A DNA stretch of 64,000 nt from RGIG1681 sp045594425 (lineage in GTDB: Bacteria; Bacillota; Clostridia; Christensenellales; UBA1242), in the NCBI GenBank assembly GCA_045594425.1, contig JAZNYK010000007.1, positions 184,926 through 248,925 on the forward strand. Reading direction: 5' to 3'. The first letter of the stretch is position 1. Each line of letters starts with the position of its first letter. Both the position numbers and the translations under genes were made by a program. Shown piece by piece: positions 43,450-52,324 of the stretch. The notes below the pieces were generated by a model that had not been told where the DNA came from, ran no database searches, and saw only the letters and a program-made list of their open reading frames with translations.

Positions 43450-44190
43450 ATGGATTCAAACAAAGTGAATTATGACTTTGCAAGGGCTTGGGATTTAAAC
43501 CAAGGTAACTTTGCTGAAAGCATCGCAGAAAACATTTTAAACTACGCAGATTCACACGGAAACAAAATTACATCAGTTATGGATATTTGTTGTGGTGCGT
43601 CTAACCTTTTGAACGTGTTTAGCAGAAAAGGCTTGAAATGTTATGGAACAGAATCAAGACAAGGAATGTATGACTACTCAAAAGAAAAACTTCCTGAAAC
43701 CACCTATTTTTTAACAGAAAATATGTATGATGTTCCTGGAAAACAAAAAGTTGACCTTATCACCTGCACTCATGACGTTGTTAACTATTTCGAAAACTTT
43801 GAAGATTGGCAACAATTTTTTAAAGACGTTGAAAAACATCTTGAGAAAAAAGGTATGTTTGTTTTTGACTTCTACACAAAATACAAACTCAAAAACTGGA
43901 CAGAAACAACATTCAAAACTTCTGAATACCTTGATTATTTAATGAACGTTAAGTCAGGCATTTACGATAAAACCGTAATCACCTACACCTATTTCATTAA
44001 CTACAACAACTATTTCATTAAAACAAAAGACGTGGTTGTTGAAAGTTTCTATGAAAACGATGTAATTTTTGAGGCTCTTAGAAAAGCAGGCTTTAAAAAC
44101 ATTCAAATTGTTGACCACGATTTAAATCCTATTGACGAAAGCAGCATTCAATATGCTGAAAGAATCCACGTTGTGGCAATGAAAAAATAA
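43450..44190 (+). CDS. SAM-dependent methyltransferase, tandem copy 1
   Basis: 246 aa. Class I fold: VMDICCGASNLL (motif I, SAM loop), VDLITCTHDVVNYF (motif around strand 4), KKGMFVFDFYTKYKL (strand 5). The start at 43450 follows GGGGGC. About half of its visible motif text recurs in the next gene (ICCGAS/VCCGSA, DLITC.HDV.N, FDFYTK/FDYYTK), so the pair is a tandem duplication. Substrate unknown. Co-transcribed with copy 2 (10-nt gap). Confidence 0.85.
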   Translation: MDSNKVNYDFARAWDLNQGNFAESIAENILNYADSHGNKITSVMDICCGASNLLNVFSRKGLKCYGTESRQGMYDYSKEKLPETTYFLTENMYDVPGKQKVDLITCTHDVVNYFENFEDWQQFFKDVEKHLEKKGMFVFDFYTKYKLKNWTETTFKTSEYLDYLMNVKSGIYDKTVITYTYFINYNNYFIKTKDVVVESFYENDVIFEALRKAGFKNIQIVDHDLNPIDESSIQYAERIHVVAMKK

Positions 44191-44200
44191 GGAGTGATTT

Positions 44201-45019
44201 ATGGAAGAAATTATTGAAAAAAACTTTGATAAAGCCTTTGCTATTGCGTGGAGCGAAAACCAAGGCTCTTATTCAGAAGATATCGCTAAAAAGACCTTAA
44301 ACTTTATTAAACTTCAAGGTCTTAAAGTTAACACTGTTTTAGACGTTTGTTGCGGTTCCGCAAACTTTTTACATCAAATGCATCTTAATGGAAAGGTTTG
44401 CACTGGCACTGAATTTTTGGATAGTTATATTGAATATGACAAATCAAAATTTCCTGAAATGACATTCATTAAAACTGAAGGGATTTTAGACTTTGACAAT
44501 CTTGGAACTTTTGATTTAATCACTTGCAACCATGACGTTATCAATATGCTCCCTACTCTTGAAGATTGGGGTGAATTTTTCAAACGTGCATACAGACACC
44601 TTAACAATGGTGGCATCTTGATTTTTGACTATTACACAAAAAGAAAACTCAAAGATTGGAATGAAGTTTCTTACGATGAAAATGATAAACTTGATTATGT
44701 TAGAAACGTTGTTTCTGATGGCGAATCAAGCACATCAATTTCAAATATTTATTACATTAACTTAAATCAAAATCAATCAGACTCAAATGTTAGTGCAATA
44801 GATAGAGATTATTCACTTAATAACTACAATAACAAATACAAAAAGACAGAAGATACAACTGTTGAATATTTCTTTGAAAATAATGATATTTTGGAAGAAA
44901 TCAAAAAAGCCGGTTATAGATATTTAATCACAACCGATGCAAACTTCTCACCTGTTTCTGGTCTTTCAGACATGAACAGATTGCACGTTATTGCAATTAA
45001 GCGTGAAGTTACAAAATAA
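44201..45019 (+). CDS. SAM-dependent methyltransferase, tandem copy 2
   Basis: 272 aa. VLDVCCGSANFLHQ (motif I), DLITCNHDVINML, GGILIFDYYTKRKL. It differs from copy 1 mainly by an insertion of about 25 residues rich in Asn/Ser/Asp (YINLNQNQSDSNVS) at about 186-210. AAGGAG precedes the ATG. Last gene of the pair, before a terminator. Confidence 0.85.
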   Translation: MEEIIEKNFDKAFAIAWSENQGSYSEDIAKKTLNFIKLQGLKVNTVLDVCCGSANFLHQMHLNGKVCTGTEFLDSYIEYDKSKFPEMTFIKTEGILDFDNLGTFDLITCNHDVINMLPTLEDWGEFFKRAYRHLNNGGILIFDYYTKRKLKDWNEVSYDENDKLDYVRNVVSDGESSTSISNIYYINLNQNQSDSNVSAIDRDYSLNNYNNKYKKTEDTTVEYFFENNDILEEIKKAGYRYLITTDANFSPVSGLSDMNRLHVIAIKREVTK

Positions 45020-45025
45020 CCTTTT

Positions 45026-45050
45026 AAACCACCATTTTTGGTGGTTTTTT
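45026..45050 (+). terminator. Terminator of the methyltransferase pair
   Basis: aaaccacc / ggtggttt then T-run. Confidence 0.88.
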
Positions 45051-45076
45051 AATGCATAATTATTTAATTTTACGCA

Positions 45077-45106
45077 ATAAAAAAGACACCGTTTTGGTGT
45101 CTTTTA
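45077..45106 (-). terminator. Terminator of pyrG
   Basis: aaaagacacc / ggtgtctttt, minus-strand T-run. Confidence 0.88.
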
Positions 45107-45109
45107 TTT

Positions 45110-46714
45110 TTATCTTACACTTTTTGCTGTGTTCATTAAACCAAGGAATAATGGATGTGGTTTGTTTGGTCTTGATTTATATTCAGGTTCAAAAATTGTA
45201 GCCAAGAAATAAGGATGGTCTTTAAGTTCAATTGATTCAATAAGTTTGCTTTCTGGGTTCATTCCAGCAAAAACCATGCCTTCTTTTTCAAACTTGTCAT
45301 AATATTTTGCATTGAATTCATATCTATGTCTATGACGTTCACTAACAAGTTCTTTGCCATAAAGTTTTGCAGCCTTTGAGTTAGGGTCTAAAACGCATTT
45401 ATATGCACCAAGACGCATTGTTCCGCCTTTCATAACAATGCTCTTTTGTTCTTCCATAATATCAACAACTGGAAATTCTGTTTGAGGGTCAATTTCTGTT
45501 GAGTTTGCTGTTCGCATACCAACAACATTCCTAGCATATTCAATAACAGCAATTTGCATACCCAAACCAATTCCAAGATAAGGAATCTTATTTTCACGAG
45601 CATATCTAACGGCTTGAAGCATACCATTAAATCCACGACTTCCCCAACCTGGTGGAACAATTATACCCTTTGCACCCTTAAGGAATTTTTCAGCACCAAT
45701 TTCTTCAACATCTTCAGCATCAATTATTTCGATTTTTGCTTTAACTTGATTGTAAGTTGCTGCATGTCTGATTGCTTCTTCAATAGAAATATAAGCATCA
45801 GGAACTTTTGTGTATTTTCCTACAATGCAAATTCTAACTTCTGGATAATCTCCTTTGAAACTATCAACCATGAATTCCCATTGACGAAGGTCTGCCTTTG
45901 GAACACTCAAGTTAAGTTTTTTCAAAATAAGGTCATCCAAACCTTCTTTTTGAAGTTTTACAGGGATTTCATAAATTGTGTCAACGTCTGGGTTTTGAAC
46001 AACACAGTTTTCATTTTCCAAGAAACATCTTCTAGCAATACGCTTTTTAGCATCTTCAGTTAAAACAGCATCTTTCGTTGTTCTGCAAACAACCCCGTCT
46101 GGTCTTAAACCAAGAGCATTTAATTTTTGAATTGAGTTTTGAACAGTTTCAATCTTTGTTTCGCCAGTAACTTCAATAAGTGGCAATAAATCAACGTGCA
46201 AAATAAACACATTTTCATCGCCTATTTCAGATTCAAGTTGTCTAACACCTTGCAAATAAACACTGGTTTCAAAGTCATGAACAGTTCCACCGATTTCAAC
46301 AATAACAACATCAATGTCAGGTGACGCTAGTGCAAGCATTGCATCTTTAACTTCGGTTGTTACATGAGGAACCACTTGAACTGTTGCACCAACATATTTT
46401 CCAAGTCTTTCTTTATTGATTACCGCAGAATAAAGTCTTCCACCAGTGATATTGTTCATTCTTCCAAGATTCATATCCAAAAATCTTTCATAGTGACCAA
46501 TGTCAAGGTCAGTTTCTGCACCATCTTCAGTAACAAAAACTTCACCATGTTGATAAGGACTCATTGTTCCTGGGTCAACGTTCAAATATGGGTCAAATTT
46601 TTGCATGGTTACACGAACGCCTCTGTTTTTCAAAAGACGTCCCAAACTTCCTGCAGTTGTGCCCTTTCCAAGATTTGTTACAACACCACCAGTGATAACT
46701 ACAAATTTGCTCAT
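45110..46714 (-). CDS. pyrG: CTP synthase
   Basis: 534 aa, normal length. It aminates UTP to CTP using glutamine. Synthetase domain (1-270): VVITGGVVTNLGKGTTAGSL, QKFDPYLNVDPGTMSPYQHG. Glutaminase domain (about 290-534): PPGWGSRGFNG and YLGIGLGMQIAVIEYARN. In most CTP synthases the nucleophile region reads GICLGMQ; here it reads GIGLGMQ, so the cysteine appears replaced by Gly in the given sequence. C-terminal His-Glu (FEPEYKSRP) present. AGGGGG precedes the ATG. Confidence 0.95.
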   Translation of the reverse strand: MSKFVVITGGVVTNLGKGTTAGSLGRLLKNRGVRVTMQKFDPYLNVDPGTMSPYQHGEVFVTEDGAETDLDIGHYERFLDMNLGRMNNITGGRLYSAVINKERLGKYVGATVQVVPHVTTEVKDAMLALASPDIDVVIVEIGGTVHDFETSVYLQGVRQLESEIGDENVFILHVDLLPLIEVTGETKIETVQNSIQKLNALGLRPDGVVCRTTKDAVLTEDAKKRIARRCFLENENCVVQNPDVDTIYEIPVKLQKEGLDDLILKKLNLSVPKADLRQWEFMVDSFKGDYPEVRICIVGKYTKVPDAYISIEEAIRHAATYNQVKAKIEIIDAEDVEEIGAEKFLKGAKGIIVPPGWGSRGFNGMLQAVRYARENKIPYLGIGLGMQIAVIEYARNVVGMRTANSTEIDPQTEFPVVDIMEEQKSIVMKGGTMRLGAYKCVLDPNSKAAKLYGKELVSERHRHRYEFNAKYYDKFEKEGMVFAGMNPESKLIESIELKDHPYFLATIFEPEYKSRPNKPHPLFLGLMNTAKSVR

Positions 46715-46746
46715 AGTTCCCCCTATAACGATACTAATACACTTTT

Positions 46747-46775
46747 ATTATAGTTAAAATATTTGTTTTGGTCAA
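46747..46775 (-). promoter_or_regulatory. Promoter of pyrG
   Basis: Minus strand TTGACC, 17 bp, TATAAT. Confidence 0.85.
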
Positions 46776-46825
46776 ACTAATAAAAATGGTTTTTTAATTA
46801 TTTAAAAAATAAATTAAAAATCAAT

Positions 46826-46850
46826 AAAAAAAGCCACAAAAAGTGACTTT
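46826..46850 (-). terminator. Terminator of the CMP-kinase-like gene
   Basis: Minus strand AAAGTCAC / GTGGCTTT (one wobble), then TTTTTTT. Confidence 0.75.
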
Positions 46851-46853
46851 ATC

Positions 46854-47399
46854 TTATTTTTCAATATATTTTAAATATTCTTTATAAATAGTTTCACCCA
46901 CCTCATCAATTGAGATGTTTGTGGTATCAACAACAAGGTCATATTGGTTTAAATCACGATTATCAAAACCATAAATTTCTTGATAACGATTATTTTCCAA
47001 ATTCCAACGTTCATTTAAAGATTTTTCTGCTTCTTCAAGGGTTAGTTCAACTTTTTCAGTTGTTCTGCCTGAAGTTATCAATCTTCTTGCTTGTTCCTCT
47101 GAAGAAATATCTAAAAACACTTTAAATGATTTTGGAATAAAGTGCCAAGCAGTTCTACTGTCAAAGATAATATTTTTGTGCAAATCTCTTTCACCAATTT
47201 TCACAATTTCTTCATCAACAAGTCTGTCAATTGATGTGTCATGCAAACGATTAAGTTCCAAAATATCAATGCCTCTTTCGGTTGCAATTCTTCTGAAAAT
47301 TTCACCACCACTAAACTTTTCAAAACCATATCTTTCAATCAAATATTGTGTAACAACACCCTTTCCTGAACATGGTTTTCCTGTTATTGTTATAATCAT
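46854..47399 (-). CDS. Cytidylate kinase-like P-loop protein
   Basis: 181 aa. P-loop ITGKPCSGKG (5-14), then FSGGEIFRRIATERGIDILE, DSRTAWHF and RRLITSGRTTEKV, the pattern of archaeal-type/cytidylate kinase-like (Cytidylate_kin2) proteins rather than the bacterial Cmk. Likely a nucleoside monophosphate kinase. AAAGGAG precedes the ATG. It follows pepF by 1 nt, so the two are one operon. Confidence 0.8.
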   Translation of the reverse strand: MIITITGKPCSGKGVVTQYLIERYGFEKFSGGEIFRRIATERGIDILELNRLHDTSIDRLVDEEIVKIGERDLHKNIIFDSRTAWHFIPKSFKVFLDISSEEQARRLITSGRTTEKVELTLEEAEKSLNERWNLENNRYQEIYGFDNRDLNQYDLVVDTTNISIDEVGETIYKEYLKYIEK

Positions 47400-47400
47400 T

Positions 47401-49170
47401 TTATTTCTCCTTTGCTAAAGTTTTTAATTCTTTTAAATATTTTTCAAACATTGCAAATGCACCAGTATAAATATCATCGGATAAAACATCAACATCAGCA
47501 ACAAGTAAAGACGAAATTGGGTCTTTTGAACCGCCTAAACGCAAGAAACTCTTATACTTTTCAACATAAACACCAGTTCTGTCTTCCAAAAGCCTTTTTG
47601 CGATTGAACAAGCACAACACATTCCAAGAGAATATTTGTATAAATAATAATCTCTATAAATATGTCCCTTTCGACTCCAATTACATTCATAACCATCATT
47701 AAATATAATATTTCCGAAATATTCTTTAGACAGTTCAACAAATTTCGCATTATAATCTTCTGCAGTAAGCGTTTCTCCTGCTTGAAGTTTGTCATGGGCA
47801 AAAAGTTCAAATTCTGCAAGCATGGCTGAATCAAACACATTAAGTTCAAACAATTGCAAAAAGTCTGCAATAAGTTTCATCTTCATTTCTTTGTCGGATG
47901 TTTTTTCAAGCAAATAATTGTTATATAAAATTTCATTGGTTAATGAAACCACTTCTGCAACAAAAAGTGTATATTCATATTTTGAATATGGCTGATTTTT
48001 TGCTGAATAATATGAATGCATTGCGTGTCCAAACTCATGAGTAATTGCAGAAGCCCAATCCATTGTGCCGTCAAAATTAAGCAAAATATATGGATGCTCA
48101 CCATAAGTGCTTATGGTGTAACCCCCACTCTTTTTATTTTCACGAGGATAAGCGTCAATCCATCCATTGTTAACCGCTTCATCAAACATCGAAACATAAT
48201 CGTGACCAAAAACCTTATAACTCTCACGAATGTCTTTTATGGCTTCTTCATAAGATATCTTCTTAAATTTATCGGCAAACAAACCAACTGCAATATCAGA
48301 AGACCTAAACTCTTTTAATCCCAAAATTTGTTTTTTGATTTCAAAATATTCTTTTAACATTTTGATATGCTTCTTAACATTTTGAATGTTAACCATCATA
48401 ATTTTTGGAGAAACTTCTTCTGAATAAGTTTTCATATCCAAAACTGACTCAAAACCATAAACATTTGCTAAATAATTTTTATATTTAACATGAGAAGTAA
48501 ACAAACTTGCAAAAGTCTGGTTAAGTTTTTTGTATTCGGCAAGATATATCTCATTTACCTTTCTTCTAGTTTCAGGATTTGGCGAGTTCATATACTCATT
48601 ATAATTTCCCGGAAACAATTTAATCTCTTTGCCATTTTCATCAACAAACACACCATGAAACATTTCCACATTGCTCAAAACAGAAAAAATATCGTCTGTG
48701 TTTGAAAATGAAGAAAGCATAGCAATATTTTGCTCTTCTTTTTCAGAGAGAGTGTGTTTTTTGAATCTAATAATATCTTCAATAGTCCTATCAAAATCAA
48801 TAAACCTTGCATCATTTTTAAGTGAATTCAAAAATGATTCTTCTAGACTTGATAGTTCTGTTTTTGCAAAAGCAAGTTTTTCATTTGCCTTGGAAATAAA
48901 GTCACTAACAAGGTTATAATTTTTAACACTTTCAGCATTTTTGCCATCATCATCTTGTTTACAAAACGCGTAAACTGCCAATTTTTCAATGATTGCAGAG
49001 AATTTCATTTCAGATTTAAAATAGTTCAAAATATCATCTGAATTATTTTTATTTAATTTTTCTTTAAATTTTTCAACATTTTTTAAGCATTTTTTTGCAT
49101 TTTCAAAATCACTTAAAAACTCATCATTTGAAGCATATAAATGTGTTAAATCCCAAACGCCAAAAGCCAT
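47401..49170 (-). CDS. pepF: Oligoendopeptidase F (M3 metallopeptidase)
   Basis: 589 aa. Zinc motif HEFGHAMHSY (HExxH) with the downstream Glu in FVAEVVSLTNEILYN. N-terminal helical lid text (LYASNDEFLSDFENAKK) and EVSPKIMMVNIQNVKKH are typical PepF. Cytoplasmic degradation of short peptides. AAAGGAG precedes the ATG. First gene of a two-gene operon. Confidence 0.95.
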   Translation of the reverse strand: MAFGVWDLTHLYASNDEFLSDFENAKKCLKNVEKFKEKLNKNNSDDILNYFKSEMKFSAIIEKLAVYAFCKQDDDGKNAESVKNYNLVSDFISKANEKLAFAKTELSSLEESFLNSLKNDARFIDFDRTIEDIIRFKKHTLSEKEEQNIAMLSSFSNTDDIFSVLSNVEMFHGVFVDENGKEIKLFPGNYNEYMNSPNPETRRKVNEIYLAEYKKLNQTFASLFTSHVKYKNYLANVYGFESVLDMKTYSEEVSPKIMMVNIQNVKKHIKMLKEYFEIKKQILGLKEFRSSDIAVGLFADKFKKISYEEAIKDIRESYKVFGHDYVSMFDEAVNNGWIDAYPRENKKSGGYTISTYGEHPYILLNFDGTMDWASAITHEFGHAMHSYYSAKNQPYSKYEYTLFVAEVVSLTNEILYNNYLLEKTSDKEMKMKLIADFLQLFELNVFDSAMLAEFELFAHDKLQAGETLTAEDYNAKFVELSKEYFGNIIFNDGYECNWSRKGHIYRDYYLYKYSLGMCCACSIAKRLLEDRTGVYVEKYKSFLRLGGSKDPISSLLVADVDVLSDDIYTGAFAMFEKYLKELKTLAKEK

Positions 49171-49232
49171 TATATTCTCCTTTTAATATAAATAGTATAT
49201 ACTTTAAAAACAAACCTTGTCAAAACAAATAA

Positions 49233-49260
49233 ATAAAAAAGATAGGAAAACCTATCTTTT
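49233..49260 (-). terminator. Terminator of the DUF378 gene
   Basis: aaagatagg / cctatcttt, minus-strand T-run. Confidence 0.85.
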
Positions 49261-49476
49261 CATTGTTTCATCTTTGTTAAACAATCTCATTCTTCTAACA
49301 AGAAGTTGAATAAGCATCCAAAAACCTGCAATACCAACAAGGGCATACAAGATTCTAACAAAAACACCTACTCCAAAAATCCAACTTAAAAGGTTCCATG
49401 AGAACACGCCAACACAAAACCAGTTGAATGCTCCAAGAATCAAAATGCTTAACGCTACAATATTTGCAATTATCAT
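49252..49476 (-). CDS. DUF378 membrane protein
   Basis: 74 aa, two hydrophobic helices. NIVALSILILGAFNWFCVG and RILYALVGIAGFWM are the hallmark text of DUF378. Function unknown. AAAGGAG precedes the ATG. It stands between terminators of secG and its own. Confidence 0.9.
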   Translation of the reverse strand: MIIANIVALSILILGAFNWFCVGVFSWNLLSWIFGVGVFVRILYALVGIAGFWMLIQLLVRRMRLFNKDETMKR

Positions 49477-49504
49477 AACCTATTTCTCCTTTAATAATAG
49501 GTTT

Positions 49505-49527
49505 TGCATATTACAAAAAAATATGCA
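49505..49527. promoter_or_regulatory. Inverted repeat before the DUF378 gene
   Basis: TGCATAT-N9-ATATGCA, just upstream of the ribosome site region and next to the secG terminator. Role unknown. Confidence 0.35.
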
Positions 49528-49528
49528 T

Positions 49529-49560
49529 AAAAAAAGATATAACTTTTGTTATACCTTTTT
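49529..49560 (-). terminator. Terminator of secG
   Basis: aaagatataac / gttatacctTT-type stem (one wobble), T-run on the minus strand. Confidence 0.75.
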
Positions 49561-49567
49561 TGTTTAA

Positions 49568-49897
49568 TTAAATTGTGCCTTCATAAATTTGTGACATAAC
49601 CAAGAATGTTAAGCACAAAACCAAAATTAAAGATGCTGTAACAATTGTCCAAACCTTGATTTTTCCTTGCAAAGTTGCACCTTTGTTTCTATTGTAAAAT
49701 GTATCACTTTGACCAGTAATAGCACCTGCACCATTAGTTTCACTCTTTTGCATAACAACCAAAACAATCATTGCGATTGAAAGGAGTGCAAGAAGACTCA
49801 TGATAACAATCTTAACGATAGGAAAAGATTCTACCACCCAGTTTGCTACGCCGGCATTTTCATCAGCACAAATAAAGTTAACAATATTTAATGACAT
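49568..49897 (-). CDS. secG: Preprotein translocase subunit SecG
   Basis: 109 aa. Two membrane helices (about 28-52 and 82-104) with the family loop VMQKSETNGAGAITGQSD and a short KG segment. It assists SecYE in protein export. The start at 49897 follows GGAGG. It has a longer N-terminus (about 25 residues) than typical SecG. It lies downstream of tpiA and a small membrane-protein gene, the common glycolysis-secG arrangement of Bacillota. Confidence 0.85.
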   Translation of the reverse strand: MSLNIVNFICADENAGVANWVVESFPIVKIVIMSLLALLSIAMIVLVVMQKSETNGAGAITGQSDTFYNRNKGATLQGKIKVWTIVTASLILVLCLTFLVMSQIYEGTI

Positions 49898-49947
49898 AAT
49901 TCCTCCAAACACAATGGATTATAACACATAAAATCACACATTTCAAG

Positions 49948-50178
49948 TTATTTATAAAAGAATATTAACAAAGTAACCACAATGGCAGCCACTATAAGCA
50001 AGAAAATCAAAAACCCACGAATAGGACCTTTTTTTGGAACATACTGGTTTTTGACAGTTGAATCAATTATCAAAAAGAACATCAAAAAACCAAACATTGT
50101 AATGCCCAAGATTGTCAAATCCTTTTCAAGAGCATTTTGTTCAAGCATAAAACAAATTGACGCAATGGTTGACATCAT
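49948..50178 (-). CDS. Small membrane protein between tpiA and secG
   Basis: 76 aa, two hydrophobic helices (about 22-40 and 55-75) with a basic loop (KNQYVPKKGPIRG). GAGGGAA precedes the ATG; 12 nt after tpiA, so co-transcribed. No family recognised. Confidence 0.7.
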   Translation of the reverse strand: MMSTIASICFMLEQNALEKDLTILGITMFGFLMFFLIIDSTVKNQYVPKKGPIRGFLIFLLIVAAIVVTLLIFFYK

Positions 50179-50190
50179 AAAAATTCCCTC

Positions 50191-50907
50191 TTATCTGCTT
50201 TGTGCAATTGCAATATAATCTTCTGGTTTCAAACTAGCACCACCAATAAGCACACCATCAACCTCTTCAAGAGCCAAAATCTCTTTGCTGTTAGATGGCT
50301 TAACGCTTCCACCATACAAAACAGGAACATCAGCACCAAAAGTTTCTTTTACAAGGTTTTTGATGTATCCATGAACTTTTGAAATATCAGCAGTTGTTGC
50401 AACAACGCCAGTTCCAATAGCCCAAACTGGTTCATAAGCAATGATGATATTAGAAAAATCTTTAATACCAGCAAAACCTTCAACAATTTCTTTCTTTAAA
50501 ACTGATTTATATTTGCTTCTTTCATCCAGTGTTTCACCAATGCAGAAAATAACCTTCAAACCGGCTGCAAGAGCGGCTGCAAGTTTTTTGTTGCAAACAG
50601 CATTTGTTTCACCAAAAATTTGTCTTCTTTCGCTGTGTCCAACAATAACATAACTAGCACCAGCACTTTTTACCATGTTTGCAGAAATTTCGCCAGTGTA
50701 TGCACCTTTTTGCTCAAAATAGCAATCTTCAGCACCAGTTTCAACAAGTTTTTTTGCTGTGTCAGCAAAAGTTTTAATCATAACTGATGGAACACAAACA
50801 ATCAAATTCTTCTCATGTTTTGCGTTCTTTTTAATATATTTAACAAAAGGAACAATATCTGAAAAATCATTGTTCATTTTCCAATTGGCTGCAATATATT
50901 TATCCAT
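50191..50907 (-). CDS. tpiA: Triosephosphate isomerase
   Basis: 238 aa. AANWKMN (Lys), VGHSERRQIFGE (His) and AYEPVWAIGTG (Glu) give the catalytic triad; LYGGSVKPSN binds phosphate. Slightly shorter than the usual 250. The start at 50907 follows AGGG; a long in-frame extension upstream lies within pgk. Begins 7 nt after the pgk stop. Confidence 0.96.
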   Translation of the reverse strand: MDKYIAANWKMNNDFSDIVPFVKYIKKNAKHEKNLIVCVPSVMIKTFADTAKKLVETGAEDCYFEQKGAYTGEISANMVKSAGASYVIVGHSERRQIFGETNAVCNKKLAAALAAGLKVIFCIGETLDERSKYKSVLKKEIVEGFAGIKDFSNIIIAYEPVWAIGTGVVATTADISKVHGYIKNLVKETFGADVPVLYGGSVKPSNSKEILALEEVDGVLIGGASLKPEDYIAIAQSR

Positions 50908-50914
50908 AATTACC

Positions 50915-52216
50915 CTACTTTTTTGTTTTTGTTTTAGATTTAACAGTTGGTTTGCTTGCAGTTTTTGCTTTTTCAGTTGTTTTTTTATCTCTTTCAGCAA
51001 AATCTGGAGTTTTCACCTTCTTTTTACCTTCGTCCTTGTCAAGGAGCATAGCAACGCCAGGCATTGTTGCACCTTCCAAGAATTTCAAAGTTGCACCACC
51101 ACCTGTTGAAAGGTGTGTAACTTTGTTTGCAAAACCAAGTTCTTGAATAGCAGCAACACTGTCACCACCACCAACAACTGAAACTGCAGCAGATTTAGCA
51201 ACTGCTTTAGCAACTGCAAGTGTGCCTTTTCTGAATTTTTTAAATTCAAACACACCCATTGGTCCGTTCCAGATAATTGTTTTTGCATTCTTGATTTCTT
51301 TTGCAAAAAGTTTACGTGTTTGTTTGCCGATATCCATTGCTTGATAATCACTAGCAATTTTATCTACAGCAAAGTTCTTGCATTTTGCTTTTGGTGAAAA
51401 TTCGTTTCCTGCAGAAACATCCACTGGAAGAACCAAATTAACATTCAAAGACTCTGCTTGTTCCATAAGTTTTTTTGCAACATCAAGCCTATCTTCTTCA
51501 TATTTAGAAAAACCAATGTTATAACCTTTTGCAGCAAGGAATGTATTTGCCATTGCCCCACCAATCAAAAGAGTTGTTGCTTTGGTCATAAGTTTTGAAA
51601 TAACGTTGATTTTATCAGAAACTTTTGCGCCACCCAAAATAACAACAAGTGGTTTTTCCGCATTTTCCATAGCGTTTGAAAGTGCCATAATTTCGCTATC
51701 CATCAAAAATCCTGCAACTGCTGGAATGTGGTTAGCAATACCTGCTGTTGAAGCGTGTGCTCTGTGAGCGGTTCCGAAAGCGTCATTAACAAAAACATCT
51801 GCAAGTGAAGCAAGTTCTTTTGCAAAAACTTCATCATTTGCTTCTTCTTCTGAATGGAAACGAACGTTTTCAAGCAAAACGATTTCGCCTTCTTTCATTT
51901 CTTTGATAAGACCTTTGGCACTTTCACCAACAACATCTTTAGCCATTTTAACTGGCATATTCATAAGTTCAGAAAGTCTTTCTGCAACTGGTTTTAATGA
52001 ATATTTTTCATTAACAACACCTTTTGGTCTACCAAGGTGTGAGCAAAGAATAACCTTTGCATTTTGTTTTACTAAATAATTTATAGTAGGCAAAGCGGCA
52101 CGAATTCTTGTGTCGTCTGTAATGTTTCCCATTTCGTCTTGTGGAACGTTAAAATCTACACGAACAAAAACTTTTTTGCCCGCTGCTTCAATATCTTTAA
52201 AAGTTTTCTTTTTCAT
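50915..52216 (-). CDS. pgk: Phosphoglycerate kinase with Lys-rich C-terminal tail
   Basis: 433 aa; the catalytic body is about 393 residues (FVRVDFNVP, SHLGRPKG, NDAFGTAHRAHAST, LGGAKVSDKI, NGPMGVFEF, VGGGDSVAAI, STGGGATLKFLEG). About 40 extra residues follow (KKKVKTPDFAERDKKTTEKA and further Lys/Thr/Ser), probably disordered. The tail's codons also contain the tpiA ribosome site. AAGAGGA precedes the ATG. Generates ATP in glycolysis; operon with tpiA. Confidence 0.95.
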   Translation of the reverse strand: MKKKTFKDIEAAGKKVFVRVDFNVPQDEMGNITDDTRIRAALPTINYLVKQNAKVILCSHLGRPKGVVNEKYSLKPVAERLSELMNMPVKMAKDVVGESAKGLIKEMKEGEIVLLENVRFHSEEEANDEVFAKELASLADVFVNDAFGTAHRAHASTAGIANHIPAVAGFLMDSEIMALSNAMENAEKPLVVILGGAKVSDKINVISKLMTKATTLLIGGAMANTFLAAKGYNIGFSKYEEDRLDVAKKLMEQAESLNVNLVLPVDVSAGNEFSPKAKCKNFAVDKIASDYQAMDIGKQTRKLFAKEIKNAKTIIWNGPMGVFEFKKFRKGTLAVAKAVAKSAAVSVVGGGDSVAAIQELGFANKVTHLSTGGGATLKFLEGATMPGVAMLLDKDEGKKKVKTPDFAERDKKTTEKAKTASKPTVKSKTKTKK

Positions 52217-52269
52217 AAAAAGTCCTCTTGTAATAATTATTCTATGTGCTTAAAATAAAACACATTATT

Positions 52270-52298
52270 ATTATAGAAAAAAAAATATAGGTTGTCAA
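52270..52298 (-). promoter_or_regulatory. pgk promoter embedded in the dus terminator
   Basis: Minus strand TTGACA, 17 bp, TATAAT. The -35 lies in the loop/3' arm of the terminator hairpin at 52276-52316. Confidence 0.8.
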
Positions 52299-52316
52299 AT
52301 AATAACAACCCATATT
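52276..52316 (-). terminator. Terminator of dus
   Basis: Minus strand ATATGGGTTGT / ACAACCTATAT then T9. Confidence 0.85.
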
Positions 52317-52324
52317 TTCACGAT

